In this document: piece after piece, positions 8,995 through 16,556 of the stretch
How the letters are laid out: each line of letters begins with the position of its first letter
How positions within the stretch are numbered: position 1 is the stretch's first letter
Assembly: GCF_900636965.1 (NCBI RefSeq)
Contig: NZ_LR134331.1
Span: 868,001-932,000 of the forward strand
Length of the DNA: 64,000 nt
Direction: 5' to 3'
Origin: Lacticaseibacillus rhamnosus
Lineage (GTDB): Bacteria > Bacillota > Bacilli > Lactobacillales > Lactobacillaceae
The notes under the pieces: generated by a model
What the model was told of the DNA's origin: nothing
The model's input: the letters and a program-made list of their open reading frames with translations, nothing else
Database searches by the model: none
Made by a program: the position numbers and the translations under genes

Positions 8995-10179
8995 ATGAAA
9001 CTAAAAACCAAACTAATTACCTTGGTAGTCGCCTTCTTGGCGGCTATTTCTTTTGCCTTGCCATCGCAGGCCAATGCGGCCAAGGGAGATCAGGGACCTG
9101 ATTGGTCAAAGTATCAGGGAGCAAGTGGACGATATGGAACAGGCCAAGACAAGTTCATCATCGCTCAGATTGGCGGTACTTACGGTGGTACTTACATCGA
9201 TCAGTGGACGTACGATAGCCAAATTGCCAGTGCCAAGGCGGCAGGAAAACGTGTGCATAGCTACATCTGGTATGGCGTTGGTGGAAGTAGCCAGTTGGGG
9301 TTAGAAGCACTTGACCGTTATATGCCTCGTATCAAAGCGCAGACACCAAAGGGAAGCATCGTTGCTTTGGATTACGAAGATGGTGCTTCCGGGAATATGG
9401 CAGCTAATACGGATGCAATTTTAGCTGGTATGCGGCGCATTCATTCAGAAGGCTACACGCCCATGTATTACAGTTACAAGCCATATACGTTGGCACATGT
9501 CGATTATCAGCGTATTCTGAAAGAATTTCCTAACAGCCTTTGGATTGCTGCTTACCGTGATTATCTACCAACTACCAAACCAGACTACGGTTATTTTCCG
9601 AGTATGGATGGGGTAGCTATTTGGCAGTACACGAGCGCATTTGGGCTGTCGCAAGGCCTCGATGGTAACATTGATCTGCTTGGTGTGACCGATAATGGAT
9701 ACTCGAAGCAGCCAGCAACTCCGTCGGTGCCTGTAACACCGGTACCAAGTCAACCAGCGAAATCGAATGCAGCCAGTGATACCGACTATGCGCAAGCGGG
9801 TGTTTTCAAGCCGTCCACGACGGTAAACATTCGCACGGGTGCCGGAACTGGATATGCATCTGTTGGTAGCTATGCACCCGGTGAAAGCGTGATTTATGAT
9901 CACGTGTATATCCGTGGCACATATGTTTGGGCACGTTATCTCAGCTATTCAGGCAGGTATCGTTATGTTGCCTTGGGCGTGAATGGTGGGGAGAGCTATG
10001 GCTCGCGTTCGTCTGGATATACTTCGCTGGTAAGCCACACGTACTACACAGTCCGATATGGTGACAGCTTCTGGAGCATTGCCAGAAAGTATGGCATCAG
10101 CATGTACACGCTGGCTGCTAACAACGGCAAATCAATCTATAGCCTGATTTATCCGGGCGAAAGCCTGTATATCAGGTAA
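8995..10179 (+). CDS. Secreted phage endolysin: GH25 muramidase, SH3b and LysM domains
   Basis: The 394-residue protein starts after AAAGGAGG. Residues 1-29 are a Sec-type signal peptide (KLKTK, hydrophobic core, ending SQANAA). Residues about 34-230 are a glycoside hydrolase 25 (lysozyme) domain: DWSKYQG near 36-42 and LDYEDG at 125-130 carry the catalytic acidic residues. An SH3-like wall-binding domain (VNIRTGAGTGY) spans about 270-335, and a LysM repeat (YTVRYGDSFWSIARKYGIS) lies at about 350-394. It cleaves the glycan of host peptidoglycan. The signal peptide means export by the host Sec machinery, with the holin then acting as trigger. Confidence 0.93.
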   Translation: MKLKTKLITLVVAFLAAISFALPSQANAAKGDQGPDWSKYQGASGRYGTGQDKFIIAQIGGTYGGTYIDQWTYDSQIASAKAAGKRVHSYIWYGVGGSSQLGLEALDRYMPRIKAQTPKGSIVALDYEDGASGNMAANTDAILAGMRRIHSEGYTPMYYSYKPYTLAHVDYQRILKEFPNSLWIAAYRDYLPTTKPDYGYFPSMDGVAIWQYTSAFGLSQGLDGNIDLLGVTDNGYSKQPATPSVPVTPVPSQPAKSNAASDTDYAQAGVFKPSTTVNIRTGAGTGYASVGSYAPGESVIYDHVYIRGTYVWARYLSYSGRYRYVALGVNGGESYGSRSSGYTSLVSHTYYTVRYGDSFWSIARKYGISMYTLAANNGKSIYSLIYPGESLYIR

Positions 10180-10186
10180 CAAAAAG

Positions 10187-10222
10187 GCCCTCTGCTCGCT
10201 AATGCGGGCGGAGGGCTTTCTG
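10187..10222 (+). terminator. Terminator after endolysin
   Basis: GCCCTC pairs with GAGGGC around an extended GC-rich stem, followed by a short T-rich tail. It begins 7 bases after the endolysin stop and closes the phage late operon. Confidence 0.8.
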
Positions 10223-10326
10223 TATGATTTTAGAAAAGCAAACGTTTCACCGCAATGTTTAATCTTAATTATTATTTCTTCTAGGCACAAAACTTAATTT
10301 TTCTATCGCCGATGGATTTTTTTTAA

Positions 10327-11004
10327 TTAAGCTGCATGACGCTGAACAACGGAGAGAAATAACTTAGTTAATTTATTTATGACTAAAGCAGTTACGAAGG
10401 TTGCCAGAAAAATGCTTGCTCCAAAAATAAAAGTATTGTTTATAAACAGGTATTTTCCACGAAATAGGCTAATAAATAATCCGTGATAAAGATACATCTC
10501 TAATCCAATATGTTTTGTTTTCTTCCAGAATGAGTTTTTAAAAGTAAAAGTATAACTGATCATAATAACGATGGCTGCAAATAGCAATGAACTAATTGCT
10601 TCTAATTTTCTTGACAAAAACAAAAATAGAAACAACACAAGTAAAAATATAATTGTGCCTATATATAACGACTTTGAGCGCATGACTTTCCCTAGCAATG
10701 GTTCATACAATGCCCATAGAATACCAAGAGAAAAGCAAAGAACCGTGTTGTACCAATTATGCGGGTATGAATTTAAATAAAAAAGGAGAAAAACTACTAT
10801 ATTACCTGTAACAACGAGCAATACTGTTGACGAAATGTGGGAACGGCATATTTTACCAGAAAGATAAAATATGAAATATAAAATTAACAGGATTTCCATA
10901 AACCAACTGTTAACAATAAAAGGATTGCCATTAATGAGACTTTTTAAAGCATCAGCAAGGCGAATTGACGACAGAACTTTATAATATCCATAGTAAACTA
11001 AAGC
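10327..11004 (-). pseudogene. Membrane acyltransferase (family 3), C-terminal fragment cut off by IS30 insertion
   Basis: On the minus strand the frame is open from the insertion edge (11004) to the stop at 10327, about 225 residues with several hydrophobic segments. The first in-frame ATG of the fragment is at 10899, but 35 further in-frame codons lie between it and the IS. The first five (ALVYY) come from the target duplication and repeat the last host codons of the N-terminal fragment beyond the IS. Removing the IS and one copy of the duplication gives one continuous protein of about 350 residues. The fold is that of acyltransferase_3 (OafA-like) enzymes that acylate surface polysaccharides. 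The stretch is AT-rich compared with the core genes to the right, suggesting acquired DNA. Confidence 0.8.
10990..11003. repeat. Target-site duplication, left copy
   Basis: ATAGTAAACTAAAG borders the left IS end and recurs at 12182-12195. A following C is also shared, so the duplication is 14 or 15 bp depending on where the IS end is drawn. Confidence 0.85.
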
Positions 11005-12181
11005 CCCAGTTTACAATTCAAGTGCAACACCCTGACGACTAGACCATAAAGGCCATGAAGACCTATTCTTGTTAGTGCTAGCTAAACAAGAAAGCAGGAA
11101 TCTTCATGACCCACTCTCAGACTAACACCCACAAGCATTACCAACAACTCAGTTTTAGCGACCGTGCTACAATTCAGGCCCTTCAGGCTGCTGGTGACAC
11201 CGCGACCGTGATTGCACAGAAGCTTCATCGCAGTAAAGCGACAATCTCACGAGAAATCACGCGTGGATCTGTAACTCAGCTCGACTCGAAGCGTCACTCG
11301 CATCAAGTCTATCTTGCGGAAACTGCCCAAGCCATGCACGACCGTAAACGCGATAGAACCGGTCACTACGCCTTTCTTAAGACCGGCCGTGCGTTCTTCA
11401 AGGCTCTCGCCAGGGAGCTTACTCGTAAGCCGCGCGTACACAGCGTTGATAGCTTCGTACACTTCTATCGCGACCAGGGCAAGGCTTGCCCTTCAACGAC
11501 AACTGTGTATCGCTACATCGACGCCGGGCTGCTTGAGCTAGACAACATGACACTTCCCAAGAAGCTCCGACGCCGCATCAAAGGCTATAAGAACGCCCAC
11601 AAGCGCAAGAATAAGAAGATATACGGCGACTCAATCGAGTTGCGTCCTGCGGCCGTGAATGACCGCACAGGCGTGGGACATTGGGAAGGCGACTTGGTCA
11701 AAGGTATTCGCTTAGCTGATGAGCCAGCATTAATGACGCTCACAGAACGGTACAGCCGGACTGAGATCATCGTCAAGATTCCTGACTATCATGCGGGCAC
11801 CTGCCTTAAAGCCTTGCAGGACACGATCGACGACTACGGGGCCAAGGAATTTGAGAGTATCACTTTTGACAATGGTTCCGAGTTTGCCAAGTTATCAGAG
11901 ATTGTTGGAACCCAGATTTACTTCGCACATCCGTACTCGCCTTGGGAGCGTGGCACAAACGAGAACGCCAATGGACTGCTTAGGGAATTCTTCCCGAAAG
12001 GGAAGTCTCTCAGAGCAGTTACCCTGGTTGAAATTCAAGCAGTCCAATCCGCACTGAACCATCGTCCCAGACGTATTCTGAACTATCTTCGCCCATGCGA
12101 TTACTACCGATGCATGGCGTAACAGCCTAGACCACTATCAAGAATTCGTTATCATCGTTGCACTTGACTTGAAAATTGAGG
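11004..12181 (+). mobile_element. IS30-family insertion sequence, complete, about 1178 bp
   Basis: The element is bounded by 25-bp imperfect inverted repeats at 11004-11028 and 12157-12181 (21 of 25 positions match; the inner GTTGCACTTGA core is perfect). It is flanked by a direct repeat of 14-15 bp. It holds one intact transposase gene filling most of its length. Upstream of the transposase, TTCTTGTT and AACAAGAA (about 11066-11092) can form a hairpin just before the start codon. The insertion interrupts an acyltransferase gene on the opposite strand. Confidence 0.93.
11106..12122 (+). CDS. IS30-family transposase
   Basis: An intact 338-residue transposase. The N-terminus carries a helix-turn-helix (SFSDRATIQALQAAGDTATVIAQKLHRSKATISREI). 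The catalytic DDE core is visible as GHWEGDLV near 196-203, TFDNGSEF near 256 and PWERGTNENANGLLREFFPKG near 278-298, exactly the IS30 signature. It cuts and joins the element ends. Nothing suggests inactivation, so the copy may be mobile. The start ATG follows AGCAGGAATCTTC, a weak ribosome site close to an upstream hairpin. Confidence 0.95.
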   Translation: MTHSQTNTHKHYQQLSFSDRATIQALQAAGDTATVIAQKLHRSKATISREITRGSVTQLDSKRHSHQVYLAETAQAMHDRKRDRTGHYAFLKTGRAFFKALARELTRKPRVHSVDSFVHFYRDQGKACPSTTTVYRYIDAGLLELDNMTLPKKLRRRIKGYKNAHKRKNKKIYGDSIELRPAAVNDRTGVGHWEGDLVKGIRLADEPALMTLTERYSRTEIIVKIPDYHAGTCLKALQDTIDDYGAKEFESITFDNGSEFAKLSEIVGTQIYFAHPYSPWERGTNENANGLLREFFPKGKSLRAVTLVEIQAVQSALNHRPRRILNYLRPCDYYRCMA

Positions 12182-12195
12182 ATAGTAAACTAAAG
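12182..12195. repeat. Target-site duplication, right copy
   Basis: ATAGTAAACTAAAG directly follows the right IS end and matches 10990-11003. Confidence 0.85.
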
Positions 12196-12571
12196 CGCTG
12201 ATAAAATATGACAGCATGAACGGCATAATACGATGACGAACGAATTGAGCAATATATGCATTCTTACGTGCTTGAAGTTGTTTAAGCAATCCGTATCCCG
12301 ATATAAAAAAGAAAACCGAAACTGCCAAGCGCCCTAATGCACCAACATGTACAAGCATGGAAGACGATGACCCAATACCAAGACGATAATCACTCATAGC
12401 GATATGGCTTAGAATAACAACAAATACGAGAACGCCTTCAAGCCTTCCTGTTGTATCAACTGATAATACGCCCTCTTTGTAGTCTGAACTAAAGCGCAGA
12501 CTACAAAGCAACAGGACTCCAAAAATTCCTACCAAAAAAAGCACAAAACCACCCCTAAATTTAGTCCCCAA
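12182..12571 (-). pseudogene. Membrane acyltransferase (family 3), N-terminal fragment
   Basis: Minus-strand frame of 130 host codons before the IS edge at 12182; a further 9 IS-derived codons lead to a stop. It contains an N-terminal hydrophobic helix, then GRLEGVLVFVVILSHI and GRLAVSVFFFISGYGLLKQL, the typical first helices of acyltransferase_3 enzymes. The only possible start in this frame near the 5' end is TTG at 12571, with no good ribosome site, and an in-frame stop lies just upstream. The 5' end may therefore also have decayed. Together with 10327-11004 it represents one interrupted gene. The substrate is unknown. Confidence 0.75.
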
Positions 12572-12677
12572 ATACTGGTACTTTTATTAGATCACAGCAC
12601 TGGAAGCGAAACCTATTGTATCATAAGGATACATCGGACACCACAAAATATGACTTTGTTAATTTCAGGGCGTAGTT

Positions 12678-12749
12678 TCATTGCTGATTGCGTTTAGGAC
12701 GGAAATGTTGATCAATTCGGTCACATATAATTTTAGCGTATTTATTCAA
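12678..12749 (-). CDS. Possible 23-residue peptide gene with promoter and strong ribosome site
   Basis: TTG start (12749) preceded by TTGAGGTGATCATC; the product is MNKYAKIICDRIDQHFRPKRNQQ if TTG is read as Met. A TATAAT box lies at 12769-12774 on the same strand. The peptide is basic and not hydrophobic, so it does not look like a membrane toxin. It could be a leader peptide or the surviving start of a decayed gene upstream of the interrupted acyltransferase. Confidence 0.35.
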   Translation of the reverse strand: MNKYAKIICDRIDQHFRPKRNQQ

Positions 12750-12768
12750 GATGATCACCTCAATTGAT

Positions 12769-12774
12769 ATTATA
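12769..12774 (-). promoter_or_regulatory. -10 box for the small minus-strand ORF
   Basis: TATAAT on the minus strand, about 20 bases before the ribosome site of the 23-residue frame. The -35 region is weak (TTTATA with a 16-bp spacer). Confidence 0.4.
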
Positions 12775-12990
12775 CAAACAAACGTTCCTTTATAAAGCGG
12801 TTATTTTTAATTTGCTTACATTTTGCTTGCGTAATATTGCTTTCGTTTAAATTCGATACAATATCCTAAAAGCTTTTGTATTCTGAAATGGCCGATAAAT
12901 GCATAAACAGTACTGTCAATATAATCCATTTAAAGTTTATGAAATGTTCCCTATATAATAGGAGAGATAAGAAGTCTTCATGGGTAAAAA

Positions 12991-13012
12991 GTTGCACTTG
13001 AGTTGACAATTT
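12991..13012 (+). repeat. Solo IS30-type terminal repeat
   Basis: Begins GTTGCACTTGA and matches the right terminal repeat of the nearby IS30 element at 19 of its first 21 bases. There is no second end or transposase around it. It looks like the leftover end of an older insertion. Confidence 0.55.
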
Positions 13013-13100
13013 GTTGCTTTGAAGCACGGGCATAATGCTGTAAAATAAGATACGTAAGCAACTAAATATTTTAGTCAGCCTGTAATACCTTGTCGTTCTG

Positions 13101-13128
13101 CCTCCCTTGCTCAGGGAGGCTTATTTTT
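13101..13128 (+). terminator. Terminator-like hairpin
   Basis: CCTCCCT pairs with AGGGAGG around TGCTC, followed by CTTATTTTT. No gene ends just upstream, so it may end a small RNA. Confidence 0.65.
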
Positions 13129-13229
13129 GTGCACAGAGTTGACAGAATCGACTCAAAAAGGCAAAAGGTTTACATATGCCGGATTAGGTAACTTACTATG
13201 AGCAAATTGTTTGCATACCCAGCATGACC

Positions 13230-13440
13230 ATGCGATACTGACGGTGAAGGAGAAAAACTCCAATAGCTAGGAGTAAAAAGCTCCTTAGGAGTTGGCAAGC
13301 TAAGCTGCTACCCACCCCAAGAATAATCGCGCATACGGACTGTATACTGGTAGGAACCTGCCCCCTCGGCGGGTCTTCCCGATTAAAACAATTCCTTGCC
13401 AACTCCGCCCCGTTCCAACTGTGGACGGGGTTTTGCATTC
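13230..13440 (+). ncRNA. Candidate structured RNA of about 200 nt
   Basis: GGAGTTGGCAAG (13288-13299) pairs perfectly with CTTGCCAACTCC (13395-13406). Inside the enclosed loop ACCTGCC (about 13356) pairs with GGCGGGT. Two small GGAG/CTCC hairpins precede it. CCCCGT/ACGGGG followed by a T-rich stretch ends it like a terminator. There is no sensible reading frame. It does not match tmRNA, RNase P or SRP RNA motifs that I know. Boundaries and strand are estimates; the plus strand is chosen because of the T-rich end. Confidence 0.35.
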
Positions 13441-13551
13441 ATTTTTTTGATGTGCACACAATGTGCACAAAATGTTATTAAAGTCTATTAAATAGGGATC
13501 TAGTTTCGCCCTTACTCTCCGTTTTATTGTCTCTAGTTGCTTTCCATAGCT

Positions 13552-13589
13552 TCCCAAAACGCTGATATGACAGTGTTTTGGGATTTTTA
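13552..13589 (+). terminator. Strong terminator hairpin
   Basis: TCCCAAAACGCTG pairs with CAGTGTTTTGGGA (13 bp, one wobble) with loop ATATGA and a T-run. Confidence 0.75.
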
Positions 13590-13730
13590 TTTTCTCTTGT
13601 TTTTGGATGTTTTAAAAATTTTGAGACTAAATTAAGACCTGCTGGACGAGACTAGATCTTTATTCTTAAAGCCTATGCTACAAAAGTAAAATTGACGCTA
13701 ATTTTTATTTGTAATAAATGTTTAAAGTAC

Positions 13731-13759
13731 TTGCCATTCTTGGCTGTCTCCGGTAGTCT
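13731..13759 (+). promoter_or_regulatory. Promoter of tRNA-Val
   Basis: TTGCCA, 17-bp spacer, TAGTCT, placed about 25 bases before the tRNA. Confidence 0.5.
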
Positions 13760-13784
13760 TGTACAAGTAGTAAGTAATCGTCAT

Positions 13785-13857
13785 GGAGGATTAGCTCAGT
13801 TGGGAGAGCGTCTGCCTTACAAGCAGAGGGTCACAGGTTCGAGCCCTGTATCCTCCA
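13785..13857 (+). tRNA. tRNA-Val (anticodon UAC)
   Basis: A 73-base cloverleaf: acceptor stem GGAGGAT pairs with ATCCTCC, anticodon stem TCTGC/GCAGA encloses CTTACAA with anticodon TAC, and the T arm has GGTTCGAGCC. The discriminator is A and the CCA end is not encoded. It reads valine GTN codons. tRNA genes are frequent phage integration sites, and a phage late arm ends 3.5 kb to the left. Confidence 0.95.
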
Positions 13858-13865
13858 TCAGTTTA

Positions 13866-13893
13866 CGTCCGCTGTCACTGCGGGCGTTTTTTT
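13866..13893 (+). terminator. tRNA-Val terminator
   Basis: CGTCCGC pairs with GCGGGCG (one wobble) followed by seven T, beginning 8 bases after the tRNA. Confidence 0.85.
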
Positions 13894-13947
13894 GAATTGT
13901 TAAGCTAATTCAACGTCTAAACTTTGATTGTGACATCGTGAAAGTTA

Positions 13948-13983
13948 AAAAAATCCTCCCTAAACTGTTGAATTAAGGGAGGA
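13948..13983 (-). terminator. Terminator of the minus-strand membrane protein gene
   Basis: TCCTCCCT/AGGGAGGA stem; read on the minus strand it is followed by a run of seven T. Confidence 0.8.
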
Positions 13984-14010
13984 GATTTAGTGTTGACGGT
14001 GGTATTTATG

Positions 14011-14664
14011 CTAACCATGCATGCGTGCTAAGTAGAGTAAAAGGGTCATGATTAATGGACTGAATTGATAAATGTAACGAGGCAATTTAAAGGGACGACG
14101 ACTGTTAATGACGGTGACAATGATGAACATGCCGCCAATGGCAATGAAGTTTATTCGTTGCTGTACATAGCCAAGGATGGCAACGACCAGTAGAAGAATC
14201 AGATCGGTCCACTTAGGAAAACGGTTGGCCCAAAGCCCGATCAGCGCAGGTAAATAGAGAAGCGCTAGGTCTAGTAGCATGGTGCGATTGAAGAAATGCA
14301 GGCTGGCATAGATTAGCGTAATTTGAAGTAGCAGGGCCTGACCAAAAACGACAGTGTCAAGCCAGAGCGCAGGCATTTTTTGCGTCTGTAAAAGAAACGC
14401 AATGACGATTTGAACAATAATGAGTGGCAGTAGCAGCCATTGATTGATTGTGCCGATGATACCGCTAACGCCTGCTATGAGCAGTAGGAGCATAAGCTTG
14501 TTTGAACTGACGAGTGTTGTTCCAGCAAGACATATTGTCATAAACAGTAATGCGACAAGTTGAAAAGTCCAGTTGACTTGCAGCGCCATAGCAATTAAAA
14601 ATGGGTAAGCAAGTGCCTGGCCTAAGAATGCGATTGCGTAGGCGCTTTGATCGATTTTTTTCAA
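14011..14664 (-). CDS. Polytopic membrane protein of unknown function
   Basis: A 217-residue, very hydrophobic protein with about seven predicted membrane segments separated by short loops. The start is TTG at 14664, preceded by AAAGGA at a good distance. No motif or family is recognised. It has its own terminator and is divergent from metK, so it is probably a single-gene unit. It could be an uncharacterised small transporter or a wall-related membrane protein, but nothing in the sequence decides this. Confidence 0.75.
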   Translation of the reverse strand: MKKIDQSAYAIAFLGQALAYPFLIAMALQVNWTFQLVALLFMTICLAGTTLVSSNKLMLLLLIAGVSGIIGTINQWLLLPLIIVQIVIAFLLQTQKMPALWLDTVVFGQALLLQITLIYASLHFFNRTMLLDLALLYLPALIGLWANRFPKWTDLILLLVVAILGYVQQRINFIAIGGMFIIVTVINSRRPFKLPRYIYQFSPLIMTLLLYLARMHG

Positions 14665-14761
14665 GATGGATGTCCTTTCTATATAGCCTCATTTTACAAA
14701 ACCACGTTGCCAGAGACAAAGATTTTCGGAATTTTTATATTTTTTATGTTATGCTACTAGA

Positions 14762-14842
14762 GTTGCAATACATTCCCGATGGGGTTCGTTAGCGATTAAC
14801 GAACATGCCTTGTAACCGAAAATCATGAGGGGGAAACAAACG
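14762..14842 (+). promoter_or_regulatory. SMK-box (SAM-III) riboswitch in the metK leader
   Basis: The leader has the SMK architecture known from lactic acid bacteria. GTTGCAA (14762-14768) can pair with TTGTAAC (14810-14816), TTCCCGATGGGG follows the first arm, GTTCGTT/AACGAAC makes the inner hairpin, and the ribosome site (GAGGGGG, about 14827-14833) is available for masking by the upstream pyrimidines. In this class SAM binding sequesters the Shine-Dalgarno region and shuts off metK translation. Assignment is by motif order; no covariance search was possible. Confidence 0.8.
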
Positions 14843-16027
14843 ATGCAAGAACGCCATTTATTTACTTCTGAGTCTGTATCAGAAGGACATCCGGATAAAA
14901 TTGCTGATCAAATCAGTGATGCCATTCTGGATGCAATGCTCGAAAAAGATCCGAATTCTCGAGTTGCGTGTGAAACAACTGTGACGACGGGATTGGTGTT
15001 GGTGGTCGGCGAGATTTCGACCAATGCTTATGTTGACATTCAGTCCGTTGTTCGTGGCACGATTAAGAAAATTGGTTATACAAAAGAGTCTGGGTTTGAT
15101 CCGGATAGTGTCGGTGTTTTGGTTGCACTTGATGAACAGAGCCCGGATATTGCCCAAGGTGTGGATGAAAGTCTTGAGGCCCGCGATTCCGATACCGATC
15201 CGTTAGATAAAATCGGTGCCGGTGATCAAGGGATGATGTTTGGGTTTGCCATTGACGAAACCGACACCTATATGCCATTACCGATTTCGTTGGCTCATGC
15301 CTTGATGCGTCAAACGGATAAATTGCGGCACGCTGGCGAAATCAGTTATCTGCGCCCAGACGCAAAGGCCCAGGTAACAGTAGAGTATGATGATAATGAG
15401 CAGCCTGTTCGGGTTGATACAGTAGTTCTTTCTGTTCAGCATGATCCTGACGTCACACTGGAAGAAATTCGGCGTGACGTAGAGGCTAAAATCATTCGGA
15501 AGATCATTCCAGCTGACATGATGGATGATGACACGAAAATTTATGTTAACCCGACCGGTCGCTTTGTCTTAGGTGGTCCGCAAGCCGATTCCGGATTGAC
15601 TGGTCGTAAGATTATTGTTGATACTTACGGTGGGTTTGCCCGGCATGGCGGTGGGGCCTTTTCCGGTAAGGATGCGACGAAGGTTGACCGCTCTGCTAGT
15701 TATGCAGCGCGTTATATTGCTAAAAATATTGTTGCAGCCGGCTTGGCTAAACGCGTGGAAGTGCAACTGGCTTATGCGATTGGCGTTGCTAAACCGGTGT
15801 CGGTATCTGTTAACACATTTGGCACCAACGTTATTTCTGAACAAGTAATTGAACAGGCTATTCGCGAGAACTTTGATTTGCGACCAGCTGGTATTATTAA
15901 AATGTTAGATCTTAAGCGGCCGATTTATGAACAAACAGCGGCTTATGGTCATTTTGGACGTACAGATGTTGATCTTCCTTGGGAGCACTTAGATAAGGTG
16001 CAAGCACTTCTCAAGTATCGAGATTAG
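14843..16027 (+). CDS. metK: S-adenosylmethionine synthetase
   Basis: Makes SAM from methionine and ATP in the cytoplasm. The ATG at 14843 is chosen because AGGGGG sits 9 bases upstream; the in-frame ATG at 14825 overlaps that site. The 394-residue length is normal. Signature motifs are GHPDKIADQ near residue 17, [12 protein letters not shown] near 120 and the [16 protein letters not shown] loop near 265. The first residues ([18 protein letters not shown]) are classical. Regulated by the SMK riboswitch in its leader and followed by its own strong terminator. Confidence 0.97.
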   Translation: MQERHLFTSESVSEGHPDKIADQISDAILDAMLEKDPNSRVACETTVTTGLVLVVGEISTNAYVDIQSVVRGTIKKIGYTKESGFDPDSVGVLVALDEQSPDIAQGVDESLEARDSDTDPLDKIGAGDQGMMFGFAIDETDTYMPLPISLAHALMRQTDKLRHAGEISYLRPDAKAQVTVEYDDNEQPVRVDTVVLSVQHDPDVTLEEIRRDVEAKIIRKIIPADMMDDDTKIYVNPTGRFVLGGPQADSGLTGRKIIVDTYGGFARHGGGAFSGKDATKVDRSASYAARYIAKNIVAAGLAKRVEVQLAYAIGVAKPVSVSVNTFGTNVISEQVIEQAIRENFDLRPAGIIKMLDLKRPIYEQTAAYGHFGRTDVDLPWEHLDKVQALLKYRD

Positions 16028-16039
16028 CGAGAAAAGAGG

Positions 16040-16079
16040 CGGCCTTGGACGGGCGTATTCCCATCCGGGTCGTTTTTTT
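16040..16079 (+). terminator. metK terminator
   Basis: A long GC-rich stem (about 14 pairs with one mismatch and some wobbles) with loop CGTATT and seven T, starting 12 bases after the metK stop. Confidence 0.85.
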
Positions 16080-16109
16080 ATGCTTTGGTAGTGTGAGATT
16101 AGCACTGGC

Positions 16110-16537
16110 ATCGCGCCGGCTCGCGCCTCACCTAACGCGCTCCCCGGCGCAGAACCCTGCGTGTAAGGACCTTAGGCGCAATGGTCAAAGTGTGACCAGC
16201 ACGGCTAAAGACGGCTTGATTTTAAGAAAATAGGCGGGAGGACGGGAAAGTTTTCTGATTTAGGCGATTAAGGGAACTGACATTGCGTTCTATAACACGC
16301 TCCCCGGCGCAGAAGTCTGCGTGTAAGGAGACCTTAAGCGCAATGGCCAAACCCGGGCCATCACGCTTAAGGCCGCTTACACTCCGACTTTTAATCGCGC
16401 CGGCTCGCGCCTCACCATAACGCGCTCCCCAGCCCAGAAACCTGCGTGTAAGGACCTTGGGCGCAATGGTCAAAGTGCGACCATCACGCCCAAGGCCACT
16501 TACACTCCGGTTTCTAACCGGGCTGGCTCGCGCTCAC
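16110..16537 (+). repeat. Palindromic repeat array 1 (three units plus an end fragment)
   Basis: Contains a terminal-module fragment (16110-16130), a degenerate unit from 16131, and two complete units (about 16291-16415 and 16416-16537). Each complete unit is an imperfect palindrome of about 122 bp, reading CATAACGCGCTCCCC, GTGTAAGG, CAATGG, then the matching arm CTTACACTCCG, and ending GGCTCGCGCTCAC. In unit 2 arm blocks GGCGC and CCTTAAGCG pair with GCGCC and CGCTTAAGG. In unit 3 AGCCC and CCTTGGGCG pair with GGGCT and CGCCCAAGG. The array ends about 10 bases before the ribosome site of the MFS gene and fills the gap after metK. Confidence 0.9.
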
Positions 16538-16556
16538 ATTTTTTAAGGAGTAATTT

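Larger units (their letters stand above)
12600..13784. other. 1.2 kb of mostly non-coding DNA between prophage/acyltransferase and tRNA-Val
   Basis: No convincing long gene here. It contains the small minus-strand peptide frame, a solo IS30 end, and three plus-strand terminator-like hairpins (13101, 13407, 13552). It also has three copies of the palindrome TGTGCACA (13128, 13451, 13462) and a 12-bp perfect stem enclosing about 95 bases (13288-13406). The prophage right attachment site probably lies in this stretch, but the left end is outside the window so it cannot be fixed. Confidence 0.5.

Noticed and set aside
8995-9100. Overlapping alternative small frames at the endolysin start
   Set aside because: They overlap the clear signal peptide of the endolysin and lack ribosome sites.
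10571-10780. 69-codon plus-strand frame within the acyltransferase fragment
   Set aside because: AT-rich antisense shadow without ribosome site or protein-like features.
13230-13440. tmRNA, RNase P RNA, SRP RNA or 6S RNA
   Set aside because: Hallmark sequences of tmRNA, RNase P and SRP RNA are absent, and a 6S-type rod with central bubble was not convincing by eye.
13300-13557. 85-codon minus-strand frame in the non-coding stretch
   Set aside because: Crosses terminator hairpins and the candidate RNA stem; no ribosome site and no recognisable protein features.
13692-13895. 67-codon frame over tRNA-Val
   Set aside because: It is a translation of the tRNA gene and its terminator.
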